This document shows, one piece after another, positions 49,804 to 58,881 of a stretch of 64,000 bases of DNA. The notes beneath the pieces were generated by a model that ran no database searches, was not told the origin of the DNA, and was given only the letters and a program-made list of their open reading frames with translations. This DNA comes from Brevibacterium sp. S111 (GTDB taxonomy: Bacteria > Actinomycetota > Actinomycetes > Actinomycetales > Brevibacteriaceae): NCBI RefSeq assembly GCF_004745075.1, contig NZ_RHFH01000002.1:124001-188000 (forward strand), read 5' to 3'. The translations under genes and the position numbers were made by a program. The stretch's first letter is position 1; each line of letters starts with the position of its first letter.

Positions 49804-50499
49804 TCAGAGGCCGAGGCCGACCATCTTCCACGCTCCGGCGGCCGCCATGAGCACCACCAGACCGACCGAGGTCACTGTGAACACCAGCGTCCGCGACCGC
49901 TGTGGACCCAGCAGCCCCGCACAGCCGAGCACGAAGCCGGTGATCAGACCGCCGAGGTGGGACTCCCAGGACACTCCTGCCACGAGGAATCCGTAGCCGA
50001 AGTTGAGCGCGACGAAGACGAGGACCCCGGTGATGTTCCGGTCGAGGCGACGGGTCGGGGCCAAGAGGACGCCGACGATCGCGAACACCGCACCTGAAGC
50101 GCCGATATGGTTCGTCACCCAGTCGACGTCGAACGGGTCGGCCAGCAGGAGAACCATGGCAGAACCACCGGCGGTGCCGATGATGTAGACGGCCAGGAAC
50201 TTCCAGTGCCCCAAGGCCTTTTCGACGAATGATCCGAAGAAGAACAGCCCGATCATGTTCGCCAGCAGGTGGAAAGGGGAGGGCTCCTCGTGGACGAGAG
50301 CGACCGAGAGCACCCGCCACGGCTGTTCGAGCGAGAGAGCGGGAACGAAGCTCAGCCGCCGCAGCAGGTCGAGGCCGGGAATGAGCTCCGCAAGGAAAGC
50401 CACGATGGTAACGATGAGCAGCGTGCGGGTGATCAGCGGCGGGGATGCAGAAAGGGCCCGGCCGGTTTCCCGTGCCGAGCCCTCCTGAGGTGTGTCCAT
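49804..50499 (-). CDS. Rhomboid family intramembrane serine protease
   Basis: Rhomboid protease, 231 aa, about six hydrophobic helices. Catalytic Ser in HIGASGAVFAIVGVL (G-x-S-G motif) and His in SWESHLGGLITGFVLG; the helix-2 segment ALVHEEPSPFHLLANMIGLFFFGSFVE matches the conserved H-x-x-x-N region. It cleaves membrane-spanning substrates, unknown here. Often found next to ppiA and crgA in Actinobacteria. ATG 50499 is used (GTG 50502 adjacent); no clear ribosome-binding site. Convergent with crgA. Confidence 0.88.
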   Translation of the reverse strand: MDTPQEGSARETGRALSASPPLITRTLLIVTIVAFLAELIPGLDLLRRLSFVPALSLEQPWRVLSVALVHEEPSPFHLLANMIGLFFFGSFVEKALGHWKFLAVYIIGTAGGSAMVLLLADPFDVDWVTNHIGASGAVFAIVGVLLAPTRRLDRNITGVLVFVALNFGYGFLVAGVSWESHLGGLITGFVLGCAGLLGPQRSRTLVFTVTSVGLVVLMAAAGAWKMVGLGL

Positions 50500-50537
50500 C
50501 ACACCATGGTACTCAGTGGTCCTCTATGGACGGTGAC

Positions 50538-51080
50538 TCACTTCGCGGTGATGTCGACCTTCTCGATGACGACCGGCTCGACCGGCTTGTCCATCGCAGC
50601 GGTGCGCACGCCCTCGATCTCGTCGACGACCTTCTGGCTGGCTTCGTCGGCGACCTCACCGAAGATGGTGTGCTTGCCGTTGAGCCACGGGGTCTCGGCG
50701 GTGGTGATGAAGAACTGCGAACCGTTGGTGCCGCGGCCCATCTGCTTGCCGGCGTTGGCCATGGCCAGCAGGTACTTACGGTCGAACTGCAGTTCGGGGT
50801 GGATCTCGTCGTCGAAGGTGTAGCCGGGTCCGCCGGTGCCGGTGCCCAGCGGGCAGCCGCCCTGGATCATGAAGTTCGAGATGATGCGGTGGAAGCCGAG
50901 TCCGTCGTAGAAGGGACGCTTGGTCGGTTCACCGGTCGAAGGATCGGTGAACTCACGCTCGCCCTGGGCCAGTTCGACGAAGTTGGCCACGGTCTTCGGA
51001 GCATGGTTGCCGAAGAGGTTGATGGTGATGTCACCGTGGTTGGTGTGCAGGACTGCGGTATGCGTTGAGGCTGTAGTCAT
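50538..51080 (-). CDS. ppiA: Peptidyl-prolyl cis-trans isomerase A (cyclophilin)
   Basis: Cytoplasmic cyclophilin-type PPIase, 180 aa. Catalytic region: FYDGLGFHRIISNFMIQGGCPLGTGTGGPGYTF (shown in part), MANAGKQMGRGTNGSQFFITT, and WLNGKHTIFGEV. R/F/Q residues of the active site are present. No signal peptide. ATG 51080. Neighbouring position to rhomboid, crgA and the pkn cluster is common in Actinobacteria near the origin. Confidence 0.93.
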   Translation of the reverse strand: MTTASTHTAVLHTNHGDITINLFGNHAPKTVANFVELAQGEREFTDPSTGEPTKRPFYDGLGFHRIISNFMIQGGCPLGTGTGGPGYTFDDEIHPELQFDRKYLLAMANAGKQMGRGTNGSQFFITTAETPWLNGKHTIFGEVADEASQKVVDEIEGVRTAAMDKPVEPVVIEKVDITAK

Positions 51081-51179
51081 GACTTCATTCTTCCACGCCG
51101 AGGCGGCGAATGCAGTTCCGACCCAGGACCATTGCCCAACCTGTCAGGCGATCCGCAGACAATTCGATGACATCCGCTG

Positions 51180-51208
51180 TCCACAGGTTTGCCCCTAGGC
51201 CGTAGACT
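51180..51208 (+). promoter_or_regulatory. Candidate promoter of the 51257 gene
   Basis: TCCACA at 51180-51185 and TAGACT at 51203-51208, spacer 17 nt. The -35 overlaps a DnaA-box-like CTGTCCACA at 51177-51185 (one mismatch to TTGTCCACA). Confidence 0.35.
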
Positions 51209-51256
51209 AGTCAGTGATCAACTTGACCACCGACATCTAAGGATTGGGAACAGTTT

Positions 51257-52003
51257 ATGTCGAAGAAGCCCACCCGAGATCAGCTCACTTCCAAGCTCGA
51301 TTCCGCGAAGCAGACGTCACTCCGAGTCCTGGCAGATGCCAGTGAGAACGCAGCCCCGAAGCTGCGTGAGGCCGCCGACAAGGCTCGCCCGCAGGTCGAG
51401 GCACTGGCAGGCAAGGCCGAAGAGTTCGCTGAGAAGGCACGTCCGCAGGTCGAAGCACTGGCCGACAAGGCCAATGGTCAGGTCCATTCCTGGGCCGACA
51501 AGCTCGAGTCCTACCGCCCCGAAGCAACCGAGCGCGCCGGCAAGTTCGCGTCGAACGCAGCGTCTTCGCTGTCCGCGGCCGAGACCCCGAAACTCATCGA
51601 CGATCTGGCTGTCCGCCTCACCGGTGACAAGAAGGCCATGAAGAAGGCCCGCAAGGCTCTCGCCAATGCCGGTAAGCGCATCGAGAAGGATACCGCTCGC
51701 AAGTCCGGCGGCGGAAAGACCGCACTCGTGTGGACCCTCGTCATCGGTTCGGCCGCCGGAATCGGCTACTACGTGTGGAAGAAGGCCCAGCCGGTCGAGG
51801 ATCCCTGGTCGACCCCGCTGCCGAACAACCGTCCCGCCGACGCTCGTCCGGTCGGCTCGACCCCGGCTTCGCGCCAGGGCGCTGCCGCTGCCACCCAGGT
51901 CTCGCAGACCGCTGTGCCCTCGACCAAGGCAGACGCCGCGGACGAGGTCCCCGCTCCGAAGCCGGCCGTCAAGCCTGCCGAGGACTCCGACGCCAAGCAC
52001 TGA
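51257..52003 (+). CDS. Helical repeat protein with one transmembrane segment
   Basis: 248-aa protein I cannot name. Residues 1-150 are predicted to be long amphipathic helices rich in Ala/Lys/Glu, with an internal repeat: KARPQVEALAGKAEEFAE followed by KARPQVEALADKANG. This resembles LEA/apolipoprotein-like or YtxH-type helical proteins. A single hydrophobic helix (TALVWTLVIGSAAGIGYYVW, about 154-173) is followed by a Pro/Ala/Ser-rich tail ending PAEDSDAKH. The duplicated region is also a DNA direct repeat (about 51379-51471). A hairpin terminator follows. Function unknown; perhaps membrane- or wall-associated. Confidence 0.72.
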   Translation: MSKKPTRDQLTSKLDSAKQTSLRVLADASENAAPKLREAADKARPQVEALAGKAEEFAEKARPQVEALADKANGQVHSWADKLESYRPEATERAGKFASNAASSLSAAETPKLIDDLAVRLTGDKKAMKKARKALANAGKRIEKDTARKSGGGKTALVWTLVIGSAAGIGYYVWKKAQPVEDPWSTPLPNNRPADARPVGSTPASRQGAAAATQVSQTAVPSTKADAADEVPAPKPAVKPAEDSDAKH

Positions 52004-52073
52004 GTCACTCCGGGCTGATCAGTCACACTGAACAGCCGCGCAGGCGAATCCAAGGATTCGCAAGACCGTCACC

Positions 52074-52110
52074 GAGGCGGCCCACCGATGAGGTGGGCCG
52101 CCTCGTTGTT
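52074..52110 (+). terminator. Terminator after the helical repeat gene
   Basis: GAGGCGGCCCACC (52074-52086) pairs with GGTGGGCCGCCTC (52092-52104), loop GATGA, followed by GTTGTT. Strong intrinsic terminator on the plus strand. Confidence 0.8.
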
Positions 52111-52130
52111 CCCGTGGCTGTAGAACCCTT

Positions 52131-52194
52131 ATTACTACCTGGCGGCGGCCCAGATACCTCGCGCGAGGTTGCTGGGCCGCCGTCAGGTAGTAAT
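52131..52194. terminator. 64-nt near-perfect inverted repeat between convergent genes
   Basis: 23-nt arms at 52131-52153 and 52172-52194 differ at one position; the loop itself contains the palindrome ACCTCGCGCGAGGT (52156-52169). It lies after the terminator of the 51257 gene and 15 bp before the stop of the MFS gene on the other strand; likely terminates the argS-MFS transcript. Confidence 0.65.
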
Positions 52195-52208
52195 TGGGGA
52201 GGGTGAGC

Positions 52209-53492
52209 TTAGTCGGGGTCGAGGACCTCGCGGCCGCCGCGGGGGAAGCCTCCGGCTCGGCGGGCGGCCCAGAGTCCTGTGATCGTGAACGCGAGCGTGG
52301 CGGCGAGGATGAGCAGCAGCGGTGCCGTCCACCCGCCAGTGGCCGTGTTGAGCCAACCCGCGAAAGGCGGGGCCAGGGTCGCTGCGAGGTAGCCGCCGAA
52401 CTGCACGCGGGCCGAAGCGGATGCAGTCTGCGCATCGCTTCCGGCGGTGCGGGCGATGATCGAGAAGATCGCAGTGAACCCGCCGCCCTGGGCGATGCCG
52501 CCGGTCGTCGCCCACAGCCAGTAGGCACCGGGCGCCGCCAGCAGACCCACGGGCAGGGACAGCCAGAGCGCGGCAACGATCGCCACGGGCACCCACGGCT
52601 TCGTCTTCACGGCCAACAGCGGCACTCCGAAGGCACCGAGGATCGCAGCGATCTGGAACAGAGACGCCGTGCTTCCAGCGACTGTCGGGGCGAGCCCGAT
52701 GGTGTCTCCGAGGTAGCTCGGCAGCCAGGTCGTCGTCACGTAGTAGGCGGTCGACTGCCCGGAGAACGTGATGATGAGCAGGGCGATGATCAACCGGAAC
52801 GAAGCGGGAGCCTCGGCCCACGACTGCTTCGCGACGGGGGCGGCCGCCTCGGTGCTGGGAGCGCCGTCGGCGGACTCGGCCGCAGCAGCGCGGGCAGCCT
52901 CCCCCTCGCGGCGCACGCGCACGCGGATGAGCACCATCCAGAAGCCGAGGCCCACGAAAGCGAGGCCGGCCCATGCGGCCAGGGCCCAGCGCCATCCGAA
53001 GGCCTCGGCCAGCGGACCGGTGCCGATGAGGGTGGCCATTGACCCGATGTTCATCATCGCCGAGTACAGGCCGGTGACCATCGACACCTGTTCCCACGGC
53101 ACTTCGCGGCGGATGATGACGGGGACGACGATATTGCCCAAAGTGATCGCCAGGCCGATGATGCCGGTGCCCACGAGCACGAGCCAGGGCGGGCCGACCG
53201 ACCGCAGAATGGTGCCCACGAGGACACCGGACAGGCACGCGAGGACCGTGGCTTCGGCCCCGAGGCGGGTGATGAACTTCCCCGCCAGCGGCGTGGCCAG
53301 GGCGAACAGCAGAACCGGCAGGCCGGTGAGCAGACCGAGTCCGGCCGCGCTGAATCCCGTGCCCTCCTGGATGGCAGGCAGGATCGCGGTCGGCGCGATG
53401 ATCGGGGCGCGCAGGTTGAGGGCGAGGATGACGATGCCCAGAATGATCCAGGGCAGCATCCTCTTCGCGGATGGACGCTGAGGCGAACTCAC
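52209..53492 (-). CDS. MFS transporter, CynX/NimT (cyanate transporter-like) family
   Basis: Major facilitator protein of 427 aa with about 12 helices. The start LNLRAPIIAPTAILPAIQEG, and GLLTGLPVLLFALATPLAG follow the CynX/NimT pattern; the A-motif-like GKFITRLGAEATV is present. A charged Ala/Glu loop after helix 6 joins the halves (VRREGEAARAAAAESADG). Substrate unknown (cyanate, nitroimidazole or other organic anions in relatives). GTG 53492 overlaps the argS stop (GTGA), so the two genes are co-translated; this pairing has no obvious functional logic. Confidence 0.85.
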   Translation of the reverse strand: MSSPQRPSAKRMLPWIILGIVILALNLRAPIIAPTAILPAIQEGTGFSAAGLGLLTGLPVLLFALATPLAGKFITRLGAEATVLACLSGVLVGTILRSVGPPWLVLVGTGIIGLAITLGNIVVPVIIRREVPWEQVSMVTGLYSAMMNIGSMATLIGTGPLAEAFGWRWALAAWAGLAFVGLGFWMVLIRVRVRREGEAARAAAAESADGAPSTEAAAPVAKQSWAEAPASFRLIIALLIITFSGQSTAYYVTTTWLPSYLGDTIGLAPTVAGSTASLFQIAAILGAFGVPLLAVKTKPWVPVAIVAALWLSLPVGLLAAPGAYWLWATTGGIAQGGGFTAIFSIIARTAGSDAQTASASARVQFGGYLAATLAPPFAGWLNTATGGWTAPLLLILAATLAFTITGLWAARRAGGFPRGGREVLDPD

Positions 53493-55228
53493 ATGCGCTC
53501 GGGAACGCGGATGCCGAGCACCCCGAGACCGGCCTGGAGGACCTCGAGCACGATCGCCGAGAGCCGCAGACGGGAGTCGCGCAGCTCAGGAGTCTCGGCG
53601 ATGAGCACCGGGCACTGCTCGTAGAACGAGGTGAAGGCCTGGGCGAGATCGAACAGGTAGGTGCACAGACGGTGGGGCGTCGAACCGGCAGCCACCTCGG
53701 CGACCACATCGGCGAAGCCGAGGATCGACAGCGCAAGCTCACGTTCGGCAGACTCACCGAGGCTGATCGCAGCGTTCGCGACCTGCGAGACGTCGACGCC
53801 TTCGGCTTCGGCCTTGCGGCCGATGGAGCGAATGCGGGCACCGGCGTACTGGAGGTACGGAGCGGTGTTGCCGATGGGGGCGAGCATCCGGTCGAGGTCG
53901 AAGGTGTAGGAAGTGTCGTGGGCGACAGAGAGATCGGCGTACTTCACGGCACCGATGCCGACGATGCGGGCGACTTCGTCGGCCTCCGCAGGCTCGAAGT
54001 CCACACTCGACTCGGACAGCGTCGCCTTGGCCCGGGTCACGGCCTCTTCGAGGAGTTCGGCCAGGCGCAGCGGGGCGCCGGAGCGGGTGCGCAGGATCTT
54101 GCCGTCGGAACCGAGCACATTGCCGATCTTCACGTGTTCGGGGCTGAAGGTCTCCGGCAGCCAGCCGGCCGCGCGGGCGACGGTGAAGACCATGTCGAAG
54201 TGCATGGCCTGCGGGGTGCCGACGACGTAGAGTGCCCGGTTCACGCCGAGGTTGACCGCCCTGTTGCGCACAGCGGCGAGGTCTGTCGTGGCATAGCCGT
54301 AGCCGCCGTCGGACTTGCGGATGATCAGCGGCAGGGGTTCGCCCTCACGGCCGGTGAAGCCGTCGGGGAACACGCACAGCGCACCATCGGAGATCGTCGC
54401 CAGGCCCTTGGACTCGAGCTCGTCGCAGACTTCCGCCAGAACGTCGTTGTAGGTGGACTCGCCGGCGAGGTCGTCGTCGGTGAGGGTGACGTCGAGGAGC
54501 GAGTAGATGCGGTTGAAGTACTCGCGGGAGTAGCCGACGAGCGTCGTCCACAGATCCAGGGTCTCCTCGTCGCCGCCCTGGAGCTTGACGACGCGCGCCC
54601 GGGAGCGGGTGGCGAAGGCCTCGTCGGAGTCGAACTTCGCGCGGGCCGCCTGGTAGAAGGCGTTCGGGTTCTCGGACACTTCGGAGGCCTCATCGGAGTC
54701 GACGCCGACGTCGAGGAGGTGCTCGATGAGCATGCCGAATGGTGTGCCCCAGTCGCCGATGTGGTTCTGACGGATGACCGTGTTGCCGAGGAATTCGTGG
54801 GTGCGGGCCAGGGCGTCGCCGACGACGGTGGTGCGCAGGTGGCCGACGTGCATCTCCTTGGCCACGTTCGGAGCAGAGTAGTCGATGGCGATGGTCTGCG
54901 GCTCCGTGTTCTCCGGAGCTGCGGCGACTCCGCCCGCGGTCAGGGTGGAGGCGAGGAATTCGGGAGTGAAGGTGAGGTTGATGAACCCGGGTCCGGAGAT
55001 CTCCGGGGTCTCGCAGACGCCATCGAGGTCGAGGTTGTCGACGATCTGTGCGGCGATATCGCGAGGCTTCGACTTCAGTTCCTTGGCCAGCGGCAGGGCC
55101 ACATTGGCCTGGAAGTCTGCGAACTGGCTGCTGCGGATGACGGGATCGCGCCTGGCGAAGTCCTCACCGAAGGCCTGGGTGAGGGCGGCGGCGAAACGGT
55201 CCGTGAGCACAGAAGTCAGAGATGGCAT
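53489..55228 (-). CDS. argS: Arginyl-tRNA synthetase
   Basis: Class Ia aminoacyl-tRNA synthetase charging tRNA-Arg, 579 aa, standard length. The HIGH motif appears as MHVGHLRTT near residue 125-132 and the KMSKS-equivalent as DGKILRTRSGAPLRL. The N-terminal Add-1 domain (1-110), Rossmann core and C-terminal DALR anticodon-binding domain (about 455-579, from DLDRMLAPIGNTAPYLQYA) are all present. ATG 55228. Its 3' end overlaps the MFS gene. Essential gene; no sign of degradation. Confidence 0.95.
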   Translation of the reverse strand: MPSLTSVLTDRFAAALTQAFGEDFARRDPVIRSSQFADFQANVALPLAKELKSKPRDIAAQIVDNLDLDGVCETPEISGPGFINLTFTPEFLASTLTAGGVAAAPENTEPQTIAIDYSAPNVAKEMHVGHLRTTVVGDALARTHEFLGNTVIRQNHIGDWGTPFGMLIEHLLDVGVDSDEASEVSENPNAFYQAARAKFDSDEAFATRSRARVVKLQGGDEETLDLWTTLVGYSREYFNRIYSLLDVTLTDDDLAGESTYNDVLAEVCDELESKGLATISDGALCVFPDGFTGREGEPLPLIIRKSDGGYGYATTDLAAVRNRAVNLGVNRALYVVGTPQAMHFDMVFTVARAAGWLPETFSPEHVKIGNVLGSDGKILRTRSGAPLRLAELLEEAVTRAKATLSESSVDFEPAEADEVARIVGIGAVKYADLSVAHDTSYTFDLDRMLAPIGNTAPYLQYAGARIRSIGRKAEAEGVDVSQVANAAISLGESAERELALSILGFADVVAEVAAGSTPHRLCTYLFDLAQAFTSFYEQCPVLIAETPELRDSRLRLSAIVLEVLQAGLGVLGIRVPERM

Positions 55229-55315
55229 GTGCCCATTCTATTGCCGCGTGCAAGTTGCCTGGGCATCGGTTCCGGCCCGCGGTCGCCGTACAGTCGAGCT
55301 TGTAATGTGGGTCAC

Positions 55316-58300
55316 GTGACTTATCTTCGCTACCCCCATATCCAGTCCGATCTCATCACCTTCACCGCCGACGACGATGTCTGGCTGGTCCCGTCCGCCG
55401 GCGGCCGCGCCTGGCGCCTGACCTCCGACCACGCGCCCGTCAGATCACCGAGGATCTCACCCGACGGAGCGCACGTCGCGTTCGTGTCCTTCCGCACCGG
55501 CCAGCCGGAGCTCATGGTCGCCGAGGTGGCCACCGGGTCCCTGCGTCGGCTCACCTGGCTGGGATCGACGGCGATGACGATGCTCGGTTGGGCCGATTCG
55601 ACTCATGTCCTCGTCGGTGCGAATGCCGGAGAGTTCGAGGTCCGCAACCATGTCGTGAAGTCCGTGAGCCTCGACGGTGACGTCGATCGGCTGTCGTTCG
55701 GTCGTGCTTCGGGCCTGGCCCGACACCATACGGGAGTGACGGCTCTGTCCACGCCGTTCTCCCGTCCGCCTGCACACTGGAAGCGCTACCGGGGAGGCAC
55801 CGCGCCGAGGCTGTGGCTTGATCGGGTCGGCGGCACGAATGCCGCGGGCATCGGCGATGGGTCCGGAGCCAAGTGGCAGCGGCTGCTGCGCGAGGACAAA
55901 GCGTCGCTGACGGATCCGCTGTGGGTCGGCGACTCGCTCGTGTTCACCTCCGACCGGGCCGCGACCTTCCCTCACCATGCCGATGAGCAGGCGAACCTGT
56001 GGATCATCGACGGTCTGGCCACCTCGGCGAATGCAGATGGCTCCGTGGTCGAGCCGCGCCAGCTCACACACCAGACCGAGGCCGAGGGGTATGTCCGTGA
56101 CGCCACGACCGACGGCACCCGCATCGTCTGGCACTCGCGTGGGGAGATCAAGGTCCTCGACAGCCTCGATGCGGCCGTCCGCACCCTCGCCGTGACCCTG
56201 CCGGGAACGCAGGTGCAGCCGCTGAGCCTCGATCCGAAGACCGGGCTCAACAGCATCAGCCCTGACCATGCAGGCAATGCCTCGGTCGTGGAATGGCGCG
56301 GCAAGACCTTCTGGCTTGCCCACCGCGAAGGCCCTGCTCGGGCGCTGTGTGCGGATTCGTCCATCCGCACCCGCGAACCCCTCATCCTCGGGGACACCGG
56401 TCTGGCCGCGTTCATCACGGATGTCGAAGGGGAGGACGCGATCGAGGTCGCGTCCGTGAACGGGGACAAGCCGCCTCGGCGAATCGGGGCCGGAGCCCTG
56501 GGACGGGTCCTCCACCTGCAGGCGGATCCGGCGGGGAAGATGCTCGCTACGATCTCCCACGACGGGTCGATTCGGACCGTCGAGGTGAGCAACGGGCGCA
56601 CGCGCCTGGTCGGGCATTCGGGCCACGGTGAGGCGCGGGACCCGCGGTTCTCTCCCGATGGGAAGTACCTCGTGTGGTCGCAGCCGACGCAGGGTGAGGA
56701 GCTGCTCGCGCAGCTGATGATCGCCGAGGTGAAGTCGGATCGGCGGGCCCAGCCGCTGACGACGGGCAAGTTCAACGACTTCTCGCCGACGTTCACGCGC
56801 GACGGGAAATTCGTCGCGTTTCTCTCGGATCGCACCTTCGATCCGTCGTACAACCAGCATTCCTTCGATCTGTCGTTCAACGGCGTCACCCGACCGTGGC
56901 TGTTGCCCTTGGCCGCCGATGAGCCCGCACCGTTCGGGCCGAGTGCCGGCGGGTGGGCGATTGCTGAAGTCGCCGAGGATGCGAAGTCCGAACGTGGTCG
57001 CGGGGAGAAGCCCGTCGCCACCGTCGAGGTCGAACTCGAGGGCGCGGAGGAACGCATCGTGCCGTTCCCCGTCGCCTCGGGAGTCTTCCGAGATCTCGAA
57101 TCTGCCGAGGGCGGTCTCGTCTGGATGCGCACCGGCGATGTCGAAGCCGGTGAGCTCGGCAGCCAGCGGGCCGGAGATGCCGGTGACAAACCCGCCGAGG
57201 TGGTCCAGTTCTTCGACTTCGCCAAGCGGAAGGTCACCACCGTCGTCGACAAGGCCGACGACTATGAGATCTCCGGTGACGGCAAGCTGCTCGTTGTGCG
57301 CAGCGACGATGCGATCAGCGTGGTCCCGGCCAACCGGAAGGTCGAGGCCGACGATGATGAGTTCGTCTCCGTCGACGTGTCGCGTCTGCGGTTCGAGCTC
57401 GACCAGCGGGCCGAATGGCTGCAGATGTTCGAGGAGAACTCGCGGATCATGCGCGACCATTATTGGCGCGAGGACATGAACGGGGTGGATTGGGAGTCGG
57501 TCACTCTGCGCTGGCGTGCCGTGGCCGCGAAGGCGCTGACGCATGACGACCTCGTCGACGTCCTGTGGGAGACCGTGGGCGAACTCAATACCTCCCACGC
57601 CTATGTCAGCCCGCCGTCGGGACTCGGCGATGGGTCGAAGAAACTCGGCTTCCTCGGCGTGGACCTGGTCAAGGCATCGGAAGGATGGACCATTGAGCGC
57701 ATCCTTCCAGGTGAAAGCAGCGAACCTGATGCCAGATCGCCGCTGCGCCAAGCCGGTGTCGGAGCGAAGCCCGGCGATGTCATCGTCGCCGTCAATGGTC
57801 AGCCCGTCGACGAGGCGACCGGTCCCGCCGCTCATCTGCAGGGAGCCGCGGACACGATCGTCGAGCTCACTCTGCGCCGCGGTCGCAAGGACCGCACCGT
57901 CGCGGTCATTCCGCTGTCCAGTGAAGAGCAGTTGCGTTATCAGGACTGGGTGCGCTCCCGCCGGGAGTATGTGGCCGAGAAGTCCGGCGGCAGCATCGGC
58001 TATGTGCATGTTCCGGACATGGCCTCGTACGGTTGGGCGCAGCTGCACCGGGATCTGCGGCAGGCCATGGGCTGCGAGGGTGTCATCGCCGATGTGCGGT
58101 TCAACCGCGGCGGGCACACGAGTGCCTTGGTGGCCGAACGCTTCGCCGATACGGTCGTGGCCTGGAATCAGGCCCGCAGCTACGACGAGATGGGCCGTGA
58201 CCCCGAGGATGCTCCGCGCGGACCCGTGGTCTTCGTGGCCAATGAGTTCTCCGGTTCCGACGGCGACATCATCAACGCGCGTGTGCAAGCCAAGGGCATC

Positions 58301-58654
58301 GGCCCGGTCGTCGGTGTCCGCACGTGGGGCGGAGTCGTCGGCATCGACGGCCGCTATGACCTCGTCGACGGTACCGGCGTGACGCAGCCTCGCTATGCCT
58401 TCTGGATCGAGGGCAAGGGCTGGGACGTGGAGAACTATGGCGTCGAACCCGATATCGAGGTCGAGCACGATCCCGGTCAGCTCTTCGCCGACGACGATCC
58501 GCAGCTCGACCGCGCCATCGCCGAGGTGTTCGCCGGGCTGGAGACTCATCCCGCCGCTCAGGCGCCGGAGTTCCCGCCCCCGCGCGTGCAGCCGTTGAAG
58601 AAGGACGGAACTGGGGCCCCCGAGGCTCCCGCCACCGGCCCTGACGAAGGCTGA
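55316..58654 (+). CDS. Tricorn protease homologue (S41 family)
   Basis: Large cytoplasmic serine protease of the tricorn type, 1112 aa, close to the 1,050-1,110 aa typical for Actinobacteria. Order of domains: six-bladed propeller (1-320, beginning YLRYPHIQSDLITFTADDDVW), a second seven-bladed propeller (about 330-690), a C1 helical region, a PDZ domain (about 770-860) and the S41 core with LRYQDWVRSRREYV, GYVHVPDMASYGW, VRFNRGGHTS and the catalytic Ser in NEFSGSDGDIIN near residue 980. GTG 55316 is chosen; GTG 55307 is possible. A TAATGT box just upstream suggests leaderless transcription. Tricorn degrades peptides released by the proteasome or other proteases. Confidence 0.88.
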   Translation: MTYLRYPHIQSDLITFTADDDVWLVPSAGGRAWRLTSDHAPVRSPRISPDGAHVAFVSFRTGQPELMVAEVATGSLRRLTWLGSTAMTMLGWADSTHVLVGANAGEFEVRNHVVKSVSLDGDVDRLSFGRASGLARHHTGVTALSTPFSRPPAHWKRYRGGTAPRLWLDRVGGTNAAGIGDGSGAKWQRLLREDKASLTDPLWVGDSLVFTSDRAATFPHHADEQANLWIIDGLATSANADGSVVEPRQLTHQTEAEGYVRDATTDGTRIVWHSRGEIKVLDSLDAAVRTLAVTLPGTQVQPLSLDPKTGLNSISPDHAGNASVVEWRGKTFWLAHREGPARALCADSSIRTREPLILGDTGLAAFITDVEGEDAIEVASVNGDKPPRRIGAGALGRVLHLQADPAGKMLATISHDGSIRTVEVSNGRTRLVGHSGHGEARDPRFSPDGKYLVWSQPTQGEELLAQLMIAEVKSDRRAQPLTTGKFNDFSPTFTRDGKFVAFLSDRTFDPSYNQHSFDLSFNGVTRPWLLPLAADEPAPFGPSAGGWAIAEVAEDAKSERGRGEKPVATVEVELEGAEERIVPFPVASGVFRDLESAEGGLVWMRTGDVEAGELGSQRAGDAGDKPAEVVQFFDFAKRKVTTVVDKADDYEISGDGKLLVVRSDDAISVVPANRKVEADDDEFVSVDVSRLRFELDQRAEWLQMFEENSRIMRDHYWREDMNGVDWESVTLRWRAVAAKALTHDDLVDVLWETVGELNTSHAYVSPPSGLGDGSKKLGFLGVDLVKASEGWTIERILPGESSEPDARSPLRQAGVGAKPGDVIVAVNGQPVDEATGPAAHLQGAADTIVELTLRRGRKDRTVAVIPLSSEEQLRYQDWVRSRREYVAEKSGGSIGYVHVPDMASYGWAQLHRDLRQAMGCEGVIADVRFNRGGHTSALVAERFADTVVAWNQARSYDEMGRDPEDAPRGPVVFVANEFSGSDGDIINARVQAKGIGPVVGVRTWGGVVGIDGRYDLVDGTGVTQPRYAFWIEGKGWDVENYGVEPDIEVEHDPGQLFADDDPQLDRAIAEVFAGLETHPAAQAPEFPPPRVQPLKKDGTGAPEAPATGPDEG

Positions 58655-58788
58655 CGCGCCCCGCGGAGGGTCGGGTGGCGCCTGTCCGCCCCGGTGCCCG
58701 CCGCGGCCTTGCCTCCCGCCGCGCCGAGTGGCCACCAGCGCACGCGAAGCGACGTGAGGGGCCTCCCGGTGCGGCCACCTCGTGGGGA

Positions 58789-58850
58789 GTCATCGGATTC
58801 TGATCCAGTCATCGGGAGAAAACTCGATGACTGGATCAGAACCCGATGAC
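58789..58850. terminator. 62-nt inverted repeat between convergent genes
   Basis: 26-nt arms at 58789-58814 and 58825-58850 with a single mismatch and a 10-nt loop GGAGAAAACT. Lies between the tricorn stop (58654) and the stop of the membrane protein gene on the other strand (58882). Confidence 0.65.
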
Positions 58851-58881
58851 GAACCGAACCAAACTCGATGCGTGCCGGGCT

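Noticed and set aside
53471..55315. Open frame extending the tricorn protein by 615 residues upstream
   Set aside because: It runs antisense to argS; no homology to tricorn; a GTG start with tricorn-like N-terminus is at 55316.
55457..58735. 1092-aa open frame on the minus strand across the tricorn gene
   Set aside because: Antisense shadow of a GC-rich coding region; the plus-strand protein has full domain structure and motifs, the minus frame has none.
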